Positions 1 to 9,006 of a stretch of DNA of 64,000 nucleotides are shown here, one piece after another. The stretch comes from Streptomyces albidoflavus (GTDB taxonomy: Bacteria > Actinomycetota > Actinomycetes > Streptomycetales > Streptomycetaceae), in NCBI RefSeq assembly GCF_000719955.1, contig NZ_JOII01000006.1, forward strand, positions 124,001 to 188,000, read 5' to 3'. How positions within the stretch are numbered: position 1 is the first letter of the stretch; every line of letters begins with the position of its first letter. The notes beneath the pieces were generated by a model. That model saw only the letters and a list, made by a program, of their open reading frames with translations. It was not told the origin of the DNA and ran no database searches. The translations under genes and the position numbers were made by a program.

Positions 1-49
1 TCGACCGGGTGGCGGTTCCCCTTTGGCAAGGCCACCCGGGTCCGGTCGA
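1..49. terminator. Imperfect hairpin at window edge
   Basis: The first 13 bases pair with 31-49, the second arm carrying a three-base bulge. It could end transcription of a gene left of the window. No U-tract follows, which is normal for Streptomyces terminators. Confidence 0.35.
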
Positions 50-81
50 AGGGTGAGAAGCGACGGGGGTTCCGCAGGGCT

Positions 82-399
82 GTGAAGCGGGTGGGGGAGG
101 GGCTGGTCGAGGCGGTGGGGGAGGCCGTCGCCGAGGTGATTCTCGGCCTGCTCGCCTGTGCCCTGCTCGGCTGCCTGGTGCTGATCGCCTACCTGAGCTG
201 GTCCTTCAGTCCGCGCCTCACCCTCGCAGGGGCCGGGCTGTTCAGCCTCCTCCTCGCCCATGGGGCCTGGCGGACCTTCCGCACCACCGCGAAGGGGCGC
301 CGCCGGGGCTTCGCCGCCTTCACCGCCGGCATCTTCAGCGTCACCGCCGTGACGGCCCTCTTCCTGCTGTTCTACGCCACAGGATGCGACTGCCTGTGA
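82..399 (+). CDS. Small membrane protein of unknown function
   Basis: A 105-residue protein from a GTG start. Three hydrophobic stretches are visible, at about residues 19-40, 45-62 and 77-100, with a short basic segment (KGRRR) between the second and third, so it is probably a small inner-membrane protein with three spans. It ends in a CDC motif at the C-terminus. I do not recognise a family. It faces the ATP-grasp gene convergently, only 35 bases away. Codon use is ordinary for the window. The start lies close to the window edge, so an upstream start cannot be excluded. Confidence 0.6.
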   Translation: MKRVGEGLVEAVGEAVAEVILGLLACALLGCLVLIAYLSWSFSPRLTLAGAGLFSLLLAHGAWRTFRTTAKGRRRGFAAFTAGIFSVTAVTALFLLFYATGCDCL

Positions 400-434
400 G
401 GCCCGGGTGGCACGACCCCGGCGCCCCACTACGA

Positions 435-1205
435 TCACCGCCGTGCGAACGCCCGGTCTCGCGGTCGCAGGTGTTCGCGTGGGCCCGCCGCCCGCAGGAC
501 CACGTCCAGGACCCGTGCCGGGTCGGCCGCGTAGGCGTGCGAGAACCACGCCATGTTGGCCTCCACCACGGCCCACCGGTGGCGTTCCTGGCGCTGGTCG
601 CGCAGGTGCCCGATGTCCAGGACGACGGCACTCGGCAGCGTGTGCCCGGCGGCGGCGGTCAGCCGGTCGACGAACTCCCGGATCTGCGTGGCGACGGCCC
701 TGCCCGCGCGGTCCGTACTGAGCGGGCAGGGGTCGAGTCGGCCGAACACCGCATACCGGCTCGCCGTGGCGATGCGCCCGTCCAGCAGGAAGAGCCGGTA
801 CTCCGCTGCGAAGGTCACCACGTCGGACAGCAGCACCGGTTCGGCCGGGTCGAGGGAGGGGGAGAGCTGGGAGCCGTCGGTATAGACATCGGCCGGGAAG
901 GACTTTTCGCGGGGCGGTTTGACGAACGTCGGACGGTCGATCGCCCGCGCGTCCGCGACGGTCCCCGTGCGGACCCGGCGCCCGGTGAACTCCTCCGGCA
1001 GCTCGGCGAGCCAGCGGTCCGCCGGTTCCAGCAGCGCCAGGCCGAGCCGCCCTGCCAGCCGCTCACCTGCGGCGGGTCCGCCGTACCAGTGGGCCGGCCC
1101 GGTCAGGCCGGGCTCCTCCGCCGCTCTGACCGGCATCCCCCGGCGCGCCGCCTCGGCGGCCAGGAGTTCCATGGTCGACGTCCGCCACCCGGGCATGACC
1201 AGCAC
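435..1205 (-). CDS. ATP-grasp domain protein
   Basis: A 256-residue protein. The GTG at 1205 is chosen because the sequence GGGGAGGGG lies six to seven bases upstream and because the longer frame would overlap the HAD gene. The core has the ATP-grasp pattern: a lysine strand FVKPPREKSF near residue 95, a central EYRLFLLDGRI strand near 150, and the metal-binding end VVEANMAW near 220. It resembles the R2K clade of small ATP-grasp ligases found in bacterial and phage genomes, whose substrates are mostly unknown. It would couple a carboxylate and a nucleophile using ATP; the substrate cannot be read from the sequence. The HAD phosphatase gene follows the same strand 62 bases upstream, so they may be co-transcribed. 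Confidence 0.75.
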   Translation of the reverse strand: MLVMPGWRTSTMELLAAEAARRGMPVRAAEEPGLTGPAHWYGGPAAGERLAGRLGLALLEPADRWLAELPEEFTGRRVRTGTVADARAIDRPTFVKPPREKSFPADVYTDGSQLSPSLDPAEPVLLSDVVTFAAEYRLFLLDGRIATASRYAVFGRLDPCPLSTDRAGRAVATQIREFVDRLTAAAGHTLPSAVVLDIGHLRDQRQERHRWAVVEANMAWFSHAYAADPARVLDVVLRAAGPREHLRPRDRAFARR

Positions 1206-1267
1206 CGAGCACCCCTCCCCACCCTTCGCCGGACCGCCACGCCGACCCGGCGGCGTCCGCCGTCGTT

Positions 1268-1948
1268 CTACGCCGCCAGGGGGCTCGTGTCCAGGTGGGC
1301 CAGGAGGTCGCCCGGGGTGTCGTAGACCGCGACGGCGCCCGCCTCCTTCAGTTCGGCGGCGCTGACGCCGCCGGAGAGCAGGGCCGTGCAGTCGACGCCC
1401 GCGCGGCCGGCTGAGACCACGTCCCAGACCGAGTCGCCGACGAAGTGGGCACGGTTCGGGGGGACGCGGGCCTCGCGAAGGGCGGCTTCGACCAGGTCGG
1501 GGGCGGGTTTGCCGGCGTCCACCTGGTCGCTGTCGGTGGTGGCGAGGATGGCGTCGTCGGCGTCGATGGTGCCCAGCATCGCCTTCAGGTCGTGACCGCG
1601 CGCCGAGGTGGCGAGGACCACCCGCCAGCCGCGCCGGGCCAGCGCGCGCAGCAGGTCGGCGGCGCCGGGGACGGGCTGGAGCCGGTCGTGCCAGGTGCCG
1701 AAGAGAGTGGCGTGGGCGTCGCTGATCGCGGAGACGTGCTCCTCGGAGTGGCCGGGGCCGATCAGGCGCTCGACGAGGTGGCCGCCGGACATGCCGATGA
1801 GCCGGTGGATGTCGCGGGTCGCCACCTTGTGCCCGGCCTGCCGGAACGCCTCCCACCAGGCGACGGTGTGGAAGTAGGTGGAGTCGACCAGGGTGCCGTC
1901 GACGTCGATGATGGCGGCGCGGGCCTGCTCGGGGGGTGGTGTGGTCAC
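1268..1948 (-). CDS. HAD family hydrolase (phosphatase)
   Basis: A 226-residue protein of the haloacid dehalogenase superfamily. All four motifs are visible: the nucleophile loop DVDGTLVDST near residue 15, the Thr/Ser of LATSARG near 115, the lysine of GKPAPD near 150, and the acidic loop VGDSVWDV near 172. The cap lies between motifs I and II, as in phosphoglycolate-phosphatase and beta-phosphoglucomutase-like enzymes, so it is probably a cytoplasmic phosphatase for a small phosphorylated metabolite. The GTG at 1948 has GAGGTG six bases upstream; an in-frame GTG at 1957 is possible but has no ribosome binding site. It lies directly upstream of the ATP-grasp gene. Confidence 0.85.
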   Translation of the reverse strand: MTTPPPEQARAAIIDVDGTLVDSTYFHTVAWWEAFRQAGHKVATRDIHRLIGMSGGHLVERLIGPGHSEEHVSAISDAHATLFGTWHDRLQPVPGAADLLRALARRGWRVVLATSARGHDLKAMLGTIDADDAILATTDSDQVDAGKPAPDLVEAALREARVPPNRAHFVGDSVWDVVSAGRAGVDCTALLSGGVSAAELKEAGAVAVYDTPGDLLAHLDTSPLAA

Positions 1949-2208
1949 GGCGGGCACCTCGCTGAGGTAGGGCGGACACGGGCACGGCGTGCGGTCCCGC
2001 CTGCCCGGTGATCGTGCCGGGAACCGGACGGAGGCGGAACGGAACGAATCGCTCCACCCTTGCGAGCGTAGGCCCGGCCAGGGTGGTCGGGCATCCGGAG
2101 CGCCCGCGTCCCGGCGGGTGGCGGGAGCGTGCGTTCCCGATCCTCGGGCAGCCGGATCCGGAGGGGCGTCCCGGGTTTCATTCTCCGCCGATCGGCAAAG
2201 CACCTCAT

Positions 2209-3177
2209 ATGGTGCAAATCGGATACACGATGATGACCGAGCAGGCAGGCCCCCGGCAGCTCGTCCAGGACGTGGTGAAGGCCGAGGAGGTCGGCTTCGA
2301 CTTCTCCGTCACCTCCGACCACTACGCCCCCTGGCTGGTGGAACAGGGCCACGCCCCGTACGCCTGGAGCGTGCTGGGCGCCGCTGCCCAGGCCACCTCC
2401 CGCATCCCGCTCATGTCGTACGTGACCTGTCCGACGACCCGGTACCACCCGGCGGTCGTGGCCCAGAAGGCCGCCACGCTCCAGCTGCTCTCCGAGGGCC
2501 GTTTCCGGCTCGGGCTCGGCTCGGGGGAGAAGCTCAACGAGCACGTCGTGGGCGGCGGCTGGCCCGGGATCGCCGAGCGGCAGGACAAGTTCGACGAGGC
2601 GGTCCGGATCATCCGCTCCCTCCTCGACGGCGACACCCTGACCCACCACGGCGAGTACTTCGACGTGGACGCGGCCAAGCTCTGGGACCTCCCCGACGAG
2701 CCGCCGCCCATCGGCATCGCCGTCTCCGGTGAAGCCTCCTGCGAGCTGGCCGGCGAGCTGGCCGACCTGGTCATCGCCACCGAGCCCAAGTCCGGGCTGA
2801 TCGACGCCTTCGAGCGGCACGGCGGCGAGGGCAAGCCCCGCGTCGGGCAGCTCCCCATCTGCTGGGACCCGGACCGTGCGGCGGCGGTGCGCCGCGCCCA
2901 CGCCCAGTTCCGCTGGTTCGGCGGCGGCTGGAAGGTCAACAGCGAGCTGCCCACCCCGGCCGCCTTCGCCGGGGCCACCCAGTTCGTCCGCGAGGAGGAC
3001 GTGGCCGCCTCCATCCCCTGCGGCGACGACGTGGGGGAGTTCGTCGACGCCATCGGGGCGTACAAGGAAGCCGGGTTCACCGAGATCGCCGTGGTGCAGG
3101 TCGGCGGCGACTCGCAGAGCGGCTTCCTCGACTGGGCCGGCTCCACCCTGCTCCCCGCGCTCCGCGACCGGCTGTGA
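2209..3177 (+). CDS. LLM-class F420-dependent oxidoreductase
   Basis: A 322-residue luciferase-like monooxygenase-fold protein. The N-terminus (MVQIGYTMMTEQAGPRQLV), the TSDHYAPWL segment near residue 40 and the LGLGSGEKLNEHVVG segment near 105 match the F420-dependent glucose-6-phosphate dehydrogenase-related family (TIGR03557). The expected role is hydride transfer between F420 and a substrate; true FGD activity is not established for this subgroup. The start ATG at 2209 is the first codon that gives the family N-terminus; longer in-frame extensions are unlike the family. The stop TGA overlaps the GTG of the LigD-type polymerase gene, so the two are translationally coupled. Confidence 0.87.
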   Translation: MVQIGYTMMTEQAGPRQLVQDVVKAEEVGFDFSVTSDHYAPWLVEQGHAPYAWSVLGAAAQATSRIPLMSYVTCPTTRYHPAVVAQKAATLQLLSEGRFRLGLGSGEKLNEHVVGGGWPGIAERQDKFDEAVRIIRSLLDGDTLTHHGEYFDVDAAKLWDLPDEPPPIGIAVSGEASCELAGELADLVIATEPKSGLIDAFERHGGEGKPRVGQLPICWDPDRAAAVRRAHAQFRWFGGGWKVNSELPTPAAFAGATQFVREEDVAASIPCGDDVGEFVDAIGAYKEAGFTEIAVVQVGGDSQSGFLDWAGSTLLPALRDRL

Positions 3178-4115
3178 GCGCGGTGGGCGCCGGGGACGAG
3201 GAACGCGTCCGGGCCGGGCGGCGCACCCTCACCGTCCACCGGCCCGACAAGGTGCTCTACCCGGACGACGGCCTCACCAAGGGCGAGGTCGTCGGCTACT
3301 ACCGTGACATCGCCCCGCACATGGTGCCCCACCTGCGCGACCGCCCGCTGATGCTGGAGCGCGACCCCGAAGGCGTCGGGGAGCAGCCGCACTTCATGCA
3401 GAAGAACGCCGGCGCCCACTATCCGGAGTGGGTGCGCCGGGCGCCGATGCCCAAGGAGGACGGCGGCACCGTCGACCACCCGGTCTGCGACGACGCCGCC
3501 ACCCTCGTCTACCTCGCCGACCAGGCGGTGCTCACCTTCCACCGCTGGCTCTCCACCGTCGGGAACCCCCGCCACCCCGACCTCCTCGTCCTCGACCTCG
3601 ACCCGCCGGGCGACGACTTCGCGGCGGTCCGCGAGGCCGCCCTGCGCTTCCGCGACCTCCTCGCCGAGGTGGAGCTGGACCCGCTGCTGATGACCACCGG
3701 CTCGCGCGGGCTGCACCTCGTCGTCCGGCTCGACGGCCGCGCCGGTCACGACACCGTCCGCGCCTTCGCCCAGGACGCCGCCGAACTGCTGGCCGCCCGC
3801 CACCCCGACCGGCTCACCACCGCCGTCCGCAAGGACCGCCGGGGCGACCGCCTCTTCCTCGACTCCGGCCGCAACGCCTACGCCCAGACGGCCGTGGCCC
3901 CCTGGTCGCTCCGCTCCCGCCCCGGCGCCCCCGTCGCCGCGCCGCTCACTTGGGAGCAGCTGGACGACCCGGAACTCGACGCCCGTACCTTCTCGCTCCG
4001 TGACCCGGACGGCGTACAGGCGCAGGCCGCGTCCCGGCCCTGGGCCCGGCCGCCGAGGCCGCGGGGGATCGCGGCCGCCGCGCGGCGGCTGGAGAAGCTG
4101 CGACGGAGTGGCTGA
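3174..4115 (+). CDS. LigD-type primase-polymerase domain protein
   Basis: A 313-residue stand-alone polymerase domain of the LigD/Prim-Pol family used in bacterial non-homologous end joining. The catalytic carboxylates are in LDLDPPGDD (Asp141 and Asp143), the nucleotide-binding motif is SRGLH (177-181), and the third motif region is DSGRNAYAQTAVAPWS near 230. It lacks ligase and nuclease domains, which is usual in Streptomyces, where they sit on separate genes. It would add ribonucleotides or fill gaps at broken DNA ends together with Ku and a LigD-type ligase encoded elsewhere. The GTG start overlaps the previous stop codon by the sequence GTGA. Confidence 0.88.
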   Translation: MSAVGAGDEERVRAGRRTLTVHRPDKVLYPDDGLTKGEVVGYYRDIAPHMVPHLRDRPLMLERDPEGVGEQPHFMQKNAGAHYPEWVRRAPMPKEDGGTVDHPVCDDAATLVYLADQAVLTFHRWLSTVGNPRHPDLLVLDLDPPGDDFAAVREAALRFRDLLAEVELDPLLMTTGSRGLHLVVRLDGRAGHDTVRAFAQDAAELLAARHPDRLTTAVRKDRRGDRLFLDSGRNAYAQTAVAPWSLRSRPGAPVAAPLTWEQLDDPELDARTFSLRDPDGVQAQAASRPWARPPRPRGIAAAARRLEKLRRSG

Positions 4116-4164
4116 GCCGGCATGCCGAGCCCGGTCGCGGAGGGTGATTGGCCCGTGTTGCGGG

Positions 4165-4189
4165 GTTTTACGGCCCGGGGGACGGTTAC
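4165..4189 (+). promoter_or_regulatory. Candidate SigB-type promoter of the catalase gene
   Basis: The hexamer-like pair GTTT (4165-4168) and GGTTAC (4184-4189) is separated by 15 bases. This fits the general-stress sigma factor pattern of Streptomyces (GTTT, 14-16 bases, GGGTAT) with one or two changes. It lies 56 bases upstream of the catalase start, and a SigB-type catalase is known in S. coelicolor (catB). Confidence 0.5.
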
Positions 4190-4245
4190 GCGAGTGGGAG
4201 CCCACCGGCCTCACGCCCCCCACGTGACTGCAGGAGACACCCGGC

Positions 4246-6342
4246 ATGGCGCAGAACAAGTCCCCCGACCCGAAGCAGCGGCAGCGCGCGGAGGCGCTCG
4301 CGCCCGACCCCTGCGGCGGCCCCCTCACCACCGACCAGGGCGTGACCGTCGAGCACACCGACGACTCGCTGCGCGCCGGCGAACGCGGGCCCACCCTGCT
4401 GGAGGACTTCCACTTCCGGGAGAAGATCACCCGCTTCGACCACGAGCGCATCCCCGAGCGGGTGGTGCACGCCCGGGGCGCCGGGGCGTACGGCTACTTC
4501 GAGCCCTACGCCTCCTGCGCGGAGTTCACCCGGGCCGCCTTCCTCCAAGACCCCGCCGTGCGCACCCCGGTCTTCGTCCGCTTCTCCACCGTGCAGGGGC
4601 CGCGCGGCTCCGCCGACACCGTGCGCGACGTGCGCGGCTTCGCGACGAAGTTCTACACCAGCGAGGGCAACTACGACCTGGTGGGCAACAACTTCCCGGT
4701 CTTCTTCATCCAGGACGGCATCAAGTTCCCGGACTTCGTGCACGCGGTGAAGATGGAGCCGCACAACGAGATCCCCACCGGCGCCTCCGCCCACGACACC
4801 CTCTGGGACTTCGTCTCGCTCCAGCCGGAGACGCTGCACACCATCATGTGGCTGATGTCCGACCGGGCCATCCCGCGCAGCTACCGCATGATGCAGGGCT
4901 TCGGGGTGCACACCTTCCGCTTCGTCGACGCCGCGGGCAAGGGCACCTTCGTCAAGTTCCACTGGAAGCCGAAGCTCGGCGTCCACTCGCTCGTCTGGGA
5001 CGAGGCCCAGGAAGTGATGGGCCGCGACCCCGACTTCAACCGGCGCGACCTCTGGGACACCATCGAGGCCGGCCAGTACCCCGAGTGGGAACTGGGCGTG
5101 CAGCTCGTGCCCGAGGCGGACGAGCACAAGTTCGACTTCGACCTCCTCGACGCCACGAAGATCATCCCGGAGGAGCAGGTCCCCGTACGGCCCATCGGCC
5201 GCATGGTGCTCGACCGCAACCCGGACAACTTCTTCGCCGAGACCGAGCAGATCGCCTTCTGCACCGCCAACGTCGTGCCCGGCATCGACTTCACCAACGA
5301 CCCGCTGCTCCAGGCCCGGAACTTCTCCTACCTGGACACCCAGCTCATCCGGCTCGGCGGCCCCAACTTCGCCCACATCCCGGTCAACCGGCCGGTGGTC
5401 GACGTCCGCAACAACCAGCGCGACGGCTACCACCAGGAGGAGATCCACCGGGGCACCAACTACTCGCCCAACTCGCTGGGCGGCGGCTGCCCCGCGCTCG
5501 GCTCCGTGGACGAGGGCGCCTACCGCCACCTCGCCGAACGCGTCGACGGCGTCAAGATCCGCAAGCGCAGCCCCAGCTTCGACGACCACTACACGCAGGC
5601 CGCGCTCTTCTGGCACTCCATGGCCGGCTGGGAGAAGCAGCACATCGTCGACGCCTTCCGCTTCGAACTCGGCAAGGTGGGCGCCGTGCCGGTCCGTGAG
5701 CGCACCGTCGAGCAGCTCGCCCGCGTCGACCACGAGCTGGCCACCGCCGTCGCCGAGGGCATCGGCGTCGCCGCCCCCGCCCGCCAGGAGACCCCGAGCC
5801 CGCAGCCGTCCCCGGCGCTGAGCTTCGAGAACAACCAGGGCGAGTCCACCATCGCCACCCGGCAGATCGCCCTGCTCGCCACCGACGGCGTCGACGCCCA
5901 CCAGGCCACCGTCCTCCGCGACACCCTGCGCGAACGCGGCGCCGTCGCCGAGGTGCTGGCCCCGCACGACGGCACCGTACGCGCCGCCGACGGCTCCCCC
6001 CTCACCGTCGACCGGGCCCTGCCCACCGTCGCCGCCGTCCTGTACGACGCGGTGGTGCTCACCGACGGCAGCGAGCCGGGCGACGGCTCCGACGGCGACG
6101 CGGCCCGGCGCTTCGTCCGCAATGCCTACCGCCACGGCAAGCCCGTCGCCGCCTACGGCTCCGCCACCGAGCTGCTGACCCGGCTGCTCCCCGACGGGCT
6201 GCGGCTGAGCACCCCCGACGGCGAGGTCACCGCCGACCGCGGCGTGGTCAGCGGGGGCACCGCCGACTCGCCGTTCACCGAGGAGCTGGTGAAGGCCGTC
6301 GCCGCCCACCGCTTCCGCGACCGCCCGGCGCCCCGGGCCTGA
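4246..6342 (+). CDS. katE: Large-subunit catalase (HPII/KatE type)
   Basis: A 698-residue haem catalase of clade 2 that disproportionates hydrogen peroxide in the cytoplasm. The distal histidine is in [13 protein letters not shown] (His75), the distal asparagine in [12 protein letters not shown], and the proximal haem-ligand tyrosine in RNFSYLDTQ (Tyr362). The catalase core runs to about residue 510. A C-terminal DJ-1/glutamine-amidotransferase-like domain (about 535-690, beginning [11 protein letters not shown]) is the hallmark of the large-subunit class. GCAGGAGAC lies before the ATG. A SigB-like promoter is visible upstream. The 126-residue gene that follows may share its transcript. In some streptomycetes this gene is called catB or katE. 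Confidence 0.95.
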   Translation: MAQNKSPDPKQRQRAEALAPDPCGGPLTTDQGVTVEHTDDSLRAGERGPTLLEDFHFREKITRFDHERIPERVVHARGAGAYGYFEPYASCAEFTRAAFLQDPAVRTPVFVRFSTVQGPRGSADTVRDVRGFATKFYTSEGNYDLVGNNFPVFFIQDGIKFPDFVHAVKMEPHNEIPTGASAHDTLWDFVSLQPETLHTIMWLMSDRAIPRSYRMMQGFGVHTFRFVDAAGKGTFVKFHWKPKLGVHSLVWDEAQEVMGRDPDFNRRDLWDTIEAGQYPEWELGVQLVPEADEHKFDFDLLDATKIIPEEQVPVRPIGRMVLDRNPDNFFAETEQIAFCTANVVPGIDFTNDPLLQARNFSYLDTQLIRLGGPNFAHIPVNRPVVDVRNNQRDGYHQEEIHRGTNYSPNSLGGGCPALGSVDEGAYRHLAERVDGVKIRKRSPSFDDHYTQAALFWHSMAGWEKQHIVDAFRFELGKVGAVPVRERTVEQLARVDHELATAVAEGIGVAAPARQETPSPQPSPALSFENNQGESTIATRQIALLATDGVDAHQATVLRDTLRERGAVAEVLAPHDGTVRAADGSPLTVDRALPTVAAVLYDAVVLTDGSEPGDGSDGDAARRFVRNAYRHGKPVAAYGSATELLTRLLPDGLRLSTPDGEVTADRGVVSGGTADSPFTEELVKAVAAHRFRDRPAPRA

Positions 6343-6397
6343 CCCGCCGCCGGCCTTCGACCGCCGACCACCGCCGACCACCGAAAGGGAGGCCCAC

Positions 6398-6778
6398 GTG
6401 AGCCCCTCCGACAACGGGACCCAGGTCCTCGTCGTCCTGACGGGCGCCGACGCCCACGACGCCCGGATCGTCTTCGACGCCCTCGGCACGGCCTTCGCGC
6501 CCGCCGGGCCCGACGAGAACCGGGCCGCCGCCGAGGACGACGCCGCCGGGGCCTCCCTGCTGCGCTCCGCCCTCTACGAGGCCGGCGAGCAGACCGGCCA
6601 CCCCCAGGTGGCCAGCCCGCTGCGCACCGTCGTCAACGTCACCCTCCAGGGCGACTACGGCGCCGTCGACCGCCTCTGCGCGACCCTCGCCGACGCCTTC
6701 CGGCTGGAGAAGGTCGGCGAGGCCCCCGGCGACCAGGAGAAGGAAGTCGAACTCCGGCTCCACCCGCACGACAGCTGA
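6398..6778 (+). CDS. Hypothetical protein downstream of catalase
   Basis: A 126-residue acidic soluble protein with no membrane segment or signal peptide. The first 30 residues (TQVLVVLTGADAHDARIVFDAL) and the closing strand VELRLHPHD suggest an alpha/beta fold, but I recognise no family. GTG start with AAAGGGAGG six bases upstream. It begins 55 bases after the catalase stop on the same strand, so stress-induced co-expression is likely. A strong hairpin follows. Confidence 0.7.
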   Translation: MSPSDNGTQVLVVLTGADAHDARIVFDALGTAFAPAGPDENRAAAEDDAAGASLLRSALYEAGEQTGHPQVASPLRTVVNVTLQGDYGAVDRLCATLADAFRLEKVGEAPGDQEKEVELRLHPHDS

Positions 6779-6791
6779 CTCCCCCCGACAC

Positions 6792-6838
6792 CCGCCGGGC
6801 CGCCCCCCCCATGTCCCCACGGGGAGGCGGCCCGGCGG
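6792..6838. terminator. Bidirectional terminator between convergent genes
   Basis: A 13-bp perfect stem (6792-6804 with 6826-6838) encloses a second small hairpin. It lies between the gene ending at 6778 and the epimerase ending at 6852. Confidence 0.75.
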
Positions 6839-6851
6839 CGTGCCGCCCCGC

Positions 6852-7901
6852 TCAGGCGGCGGCCGGTTCGTGCCCGGCGAGCGGCGCGGTCGGCAGGCCC
6901 CCGTGCGAGCGCACCCCGCGCAGGAAGGCGTCCACCGCCTCGGTCGCGCTGTGCTCCGGCGACCAGCCCAGCTCCGCACGGGCCCGCGCGGTGTCCAGCA
7001 GCGGCAGCCGCAGCACCGCGTCGAAGAGCCCCGGCGAGGCCCCCAGCGCCCGCAGCCGCCACCCCGCCGACAGCGCCGCCCTCGGCAGCGCCGGGGGCAG
7101 TTCCACGGACCGGCTCTCCAGCAGTGCGGCGAGGACCTGCCCGTCGATCACGGGGTCGGCGGCGAGGTTGAAGGGGCCGCGCACCTCCTGGACGACGGCC
7201 CGCGCGTAGGCGTCGGCCGCGTCGTCGGTGTGCAGCGCCTGGAACCGCAGCCCGCGCACCCCCGGCAGCACCGGCAGCAGGTCGGGCCGGAGCAGGCGCC
7301 CCGGCAGCAGCCGGTGGCCGAAGATCCGCAACTGCTCCCCGGCCGCGCTCTCCTTGAAGAGGAAGGCGGGACGCATCCGCACCACCCGCGTGTCGGGGTG
7401 GTCCCGCTCGAAGGTGTCGAGCACCCGCTCCAGGTACGCCTTCTCCCGCGTGTAGGCGGCGCCCGGCCAGCCGTGCGTCGGCCAGGACTCGTCCACCCGG
7501 TGGCCGTCGGCCGGCCCCGGCGCGTACGCGCCGACCGAGGAGGCGTGCACCAGGGCGGGCACCCCGACCGTCGCGGCGGCCTCGAAGACCCGCAGCGAAC
7601 CGAGGACGTTGGCCTCCCAGGTGACCGCCGCGTCCCGGGTCGGCTGGAACCGCCAGGCCAGGTGGACGACGGCGTCCGCGCCCTCGAAGAGCCGCAGCAA
7701 CCGGTCGGGCGCCTCCGGCGCCGTCAGGTCGCAGGCGGCCCACTCGACCCCCGGATACGAGAGCCGGGGCGTCCGCCGGGCCAGACCGAGCGCCGAGACC
7801 ACCCGGGGCTCCTCGGCCAGACGCCGCATCACACTGGTGCCGACATTGCCGGTGGCGCCGGTGACGACCACCCGCAGGGGTTTCGGGGTGCTGCTGGTCA
7901 T
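6852..7901 (-). CDS. NAD-dependent epimerase/dehydratase family protein
   Basis: A 349-residue extended SDR-type protein. The Rossmann dinucleotide motif is VTGATGNVGTS near residue 13; the catalytic region is HASSVGAYAPG near 110-120 followed by YTREKAYLE, giving the Ser, Tyr and Lys of the family (YxxxK). It probably acts on a nucleotide sugar or a small carbonyl compound using NAD(P). ATG at 7901 is preferred because AGGAGGAG sits five to eight bases upstream; the GTG two codons earlier would abut the binding site. It lies after the leftward redox operon, 184 bases from the SDR gene. Confidence 0.82.
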   Translation of the reverse strand: MTSSTPKPLRVVVTGATGNVGTSVMRRLAEEPRVVSALGLARRTPRLSYPGVEWAACDLTAPEAPDRLLRLFEGADAVVHLAWRFQPTRDAAVTWEANVLGSLRVFEAAATVGVPALVHASSVGAYAPGPADGHRVDESWPTHGWPGAAYTREKAYLERVLDTFERDHPDTRVVRMRPAFLFKESAAGEQLRIFGHRLLPGRLLRPDLLPVLPGVRGLRFQALHTDDAADAYARAVVQEVRGPFNLAADPVIDGQVLAALLESRSVELPPALPRAALSAGWRLRALGASPGLFDAVLRLPLLDTARARAELGWSPEHSATEAVDAFLRGVRSHGGLPTAPLAGHEPAAA

Positions 7902-8085
7902 GGACACTCCTCCTGCCGTACGGCGGAACCGGCCGGGCCGGGGGTGGACCGGCCGGGGGTGTGCTGGTGGTGGGGGAGGCAGGGGGCGCCGCCCCCGGTC
8001 GGGGCGCGCCGGCGCCGGCCACCCCAGGCCGGCCGCTCCGCCCGTGTCGGTCGGACGCGCTTCTCGGGCCTCGCCTCGCCGGCCA

Positions 8086-8967
8086 CTAGAGCGGCTGCCC
8101 GCCCGTCACGTTCATGATCTCGCCGGTGATGTAACTGGCCTGGTCGGAGGCGAGGAAGACGTAGGCCGGAGCGAGTTCGGCCGGCTGGGCGGCGCGGCCC
8201 AGCGGCGACTGGGCGCCGAACTCCTCGGTGCTGGGCAGCGTCGAGGGGATGAGCGGGGTCCAGACGGGGCCGGGCGCGACCGCGTTGACCCGGATGCCGT
8301 CGGCGGCCAGCATCTGGGCGAGGCCGTGGGTGAACGTGGTGATGGCGCCCTTGGTCATGGCGTAGTCGAGCAGGTGCGGGGAGGGCTGGAACCCCTGCAC
8401 GGACGTGGTGTTGATGATGGCGGAGCCCGGGCCCAGGTGCGGGCGGGCCTCGCGGCAGAGCCAGAACATCGCGTACAGGTTGGTGCGCATCACCCGGTCG
8501 AACTGTTCGGTGGTGATCGCCTCGATGCCCTCGGGCTGTGACATCTGGTACGCCGCGTTGTTCACCAGCAGGTCCAGGCCGCCGAGTTCGGCGACGGTCC
8601 GGGCGACCAGTTCGCGGCAGGTCTCCTCGTCGCGGATGTCGCAGGGCACCGCGATCCCGGTGCGGCCCGCCTCGGTGATCAGGCGCAGGGTGACGCGGGC
8701 CTCGTCCCGCTCCTCGGGCAGGTGGGCGAAGACGAGGTCGGCGCCCTCGCGGGCGAAGGCCAGCGCCACCGCCCGCCCGATCCCGGAGTCCCCGCCGGTC
8801 AGCAGCGCCCGCCGGTCCCGCAGCAGCCCCCGGCCCCGGTAACTCTCCTCGCCGTGGTCGGGTACGGGGTCCATACGGGCCGTGCTGCCCGGGTGCTCCT
8901 GGCTCTGCTCGGGCTGGGGCGGGCGCGGGCGGTCGCCGGCGTCCTGGTGGCCTCGGGGGTCGGTCAT
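8086..8967 (-). CDS. SDR family oxidoreductase (general stress YdaD-like)
   Basis: A 293-residue classical short-chain dehydrogenase. An N-terminal extension rich in Pro, Gln and Asp (residues 1-40) precedes the Rossmann motif TGGDSGIGRAVA near 58. The NNAA segment, the catalytic Ser in NTTSVQ, and the YAMTKGA motif (Tyr and Lys) are present. The long acidic N-terminus and the TGGDSGIG variant are typical of the Bacillus general stress protein 39/YdaD subgroup, so a role in general stress survival is likely; the substrate is unknown. GGGAGC precedes the ATG. It is the last gene of a leftward group with the iron enzyme and CDGSH genes. Confidence 0.85.
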   Translation of the reverse strand: MTDPRGHQDAGDRPRPPQPEQSQEHPGSTARMDPVPDHGEESYRGRGLLRDRRALLTGGDSGIGRAVALAFAREGADLVFAHLPEERDEARVTLRLITEAGRTGIAVPCDIRDEETCRELVARTVAELGGLDLLVNNAAYQMSQPEGIEAITTEQFDRVMRTNLYAMFWLCREARPHLGPGSAIINTTSVQGFQPSPHLLDYAMTKGAITTFTHGLAQMLAADGIRVNAVAPGPVWTPLIPSTLPSTEEFGAQSPLGRAAQPAELAPAYVFLASDQASYITGEIMNVTGGQPL

Positions 8968-9006
8968 CGGAAGCTCCCTTCCGGTCGTCGGAGGTACGGG
9001 GCGCGG

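Noticed and set aside
435..1948. ATP-grasp and HAD genes at the left end as part of the Ter biosynthetic module
   Set aside because: Such genes do accompany Ter modules elsewhere, but here they lie about 48 kb away with unrelated genes between, so there is no support for a functional link.
4186..6489. Long open frame antisense to the catalase gene
   Set aside because: Composition is that of the complementary strand of a coding region (rich in Gly, Val, Ala and Glu with repeats). The sense strand encodes a complete catalase.
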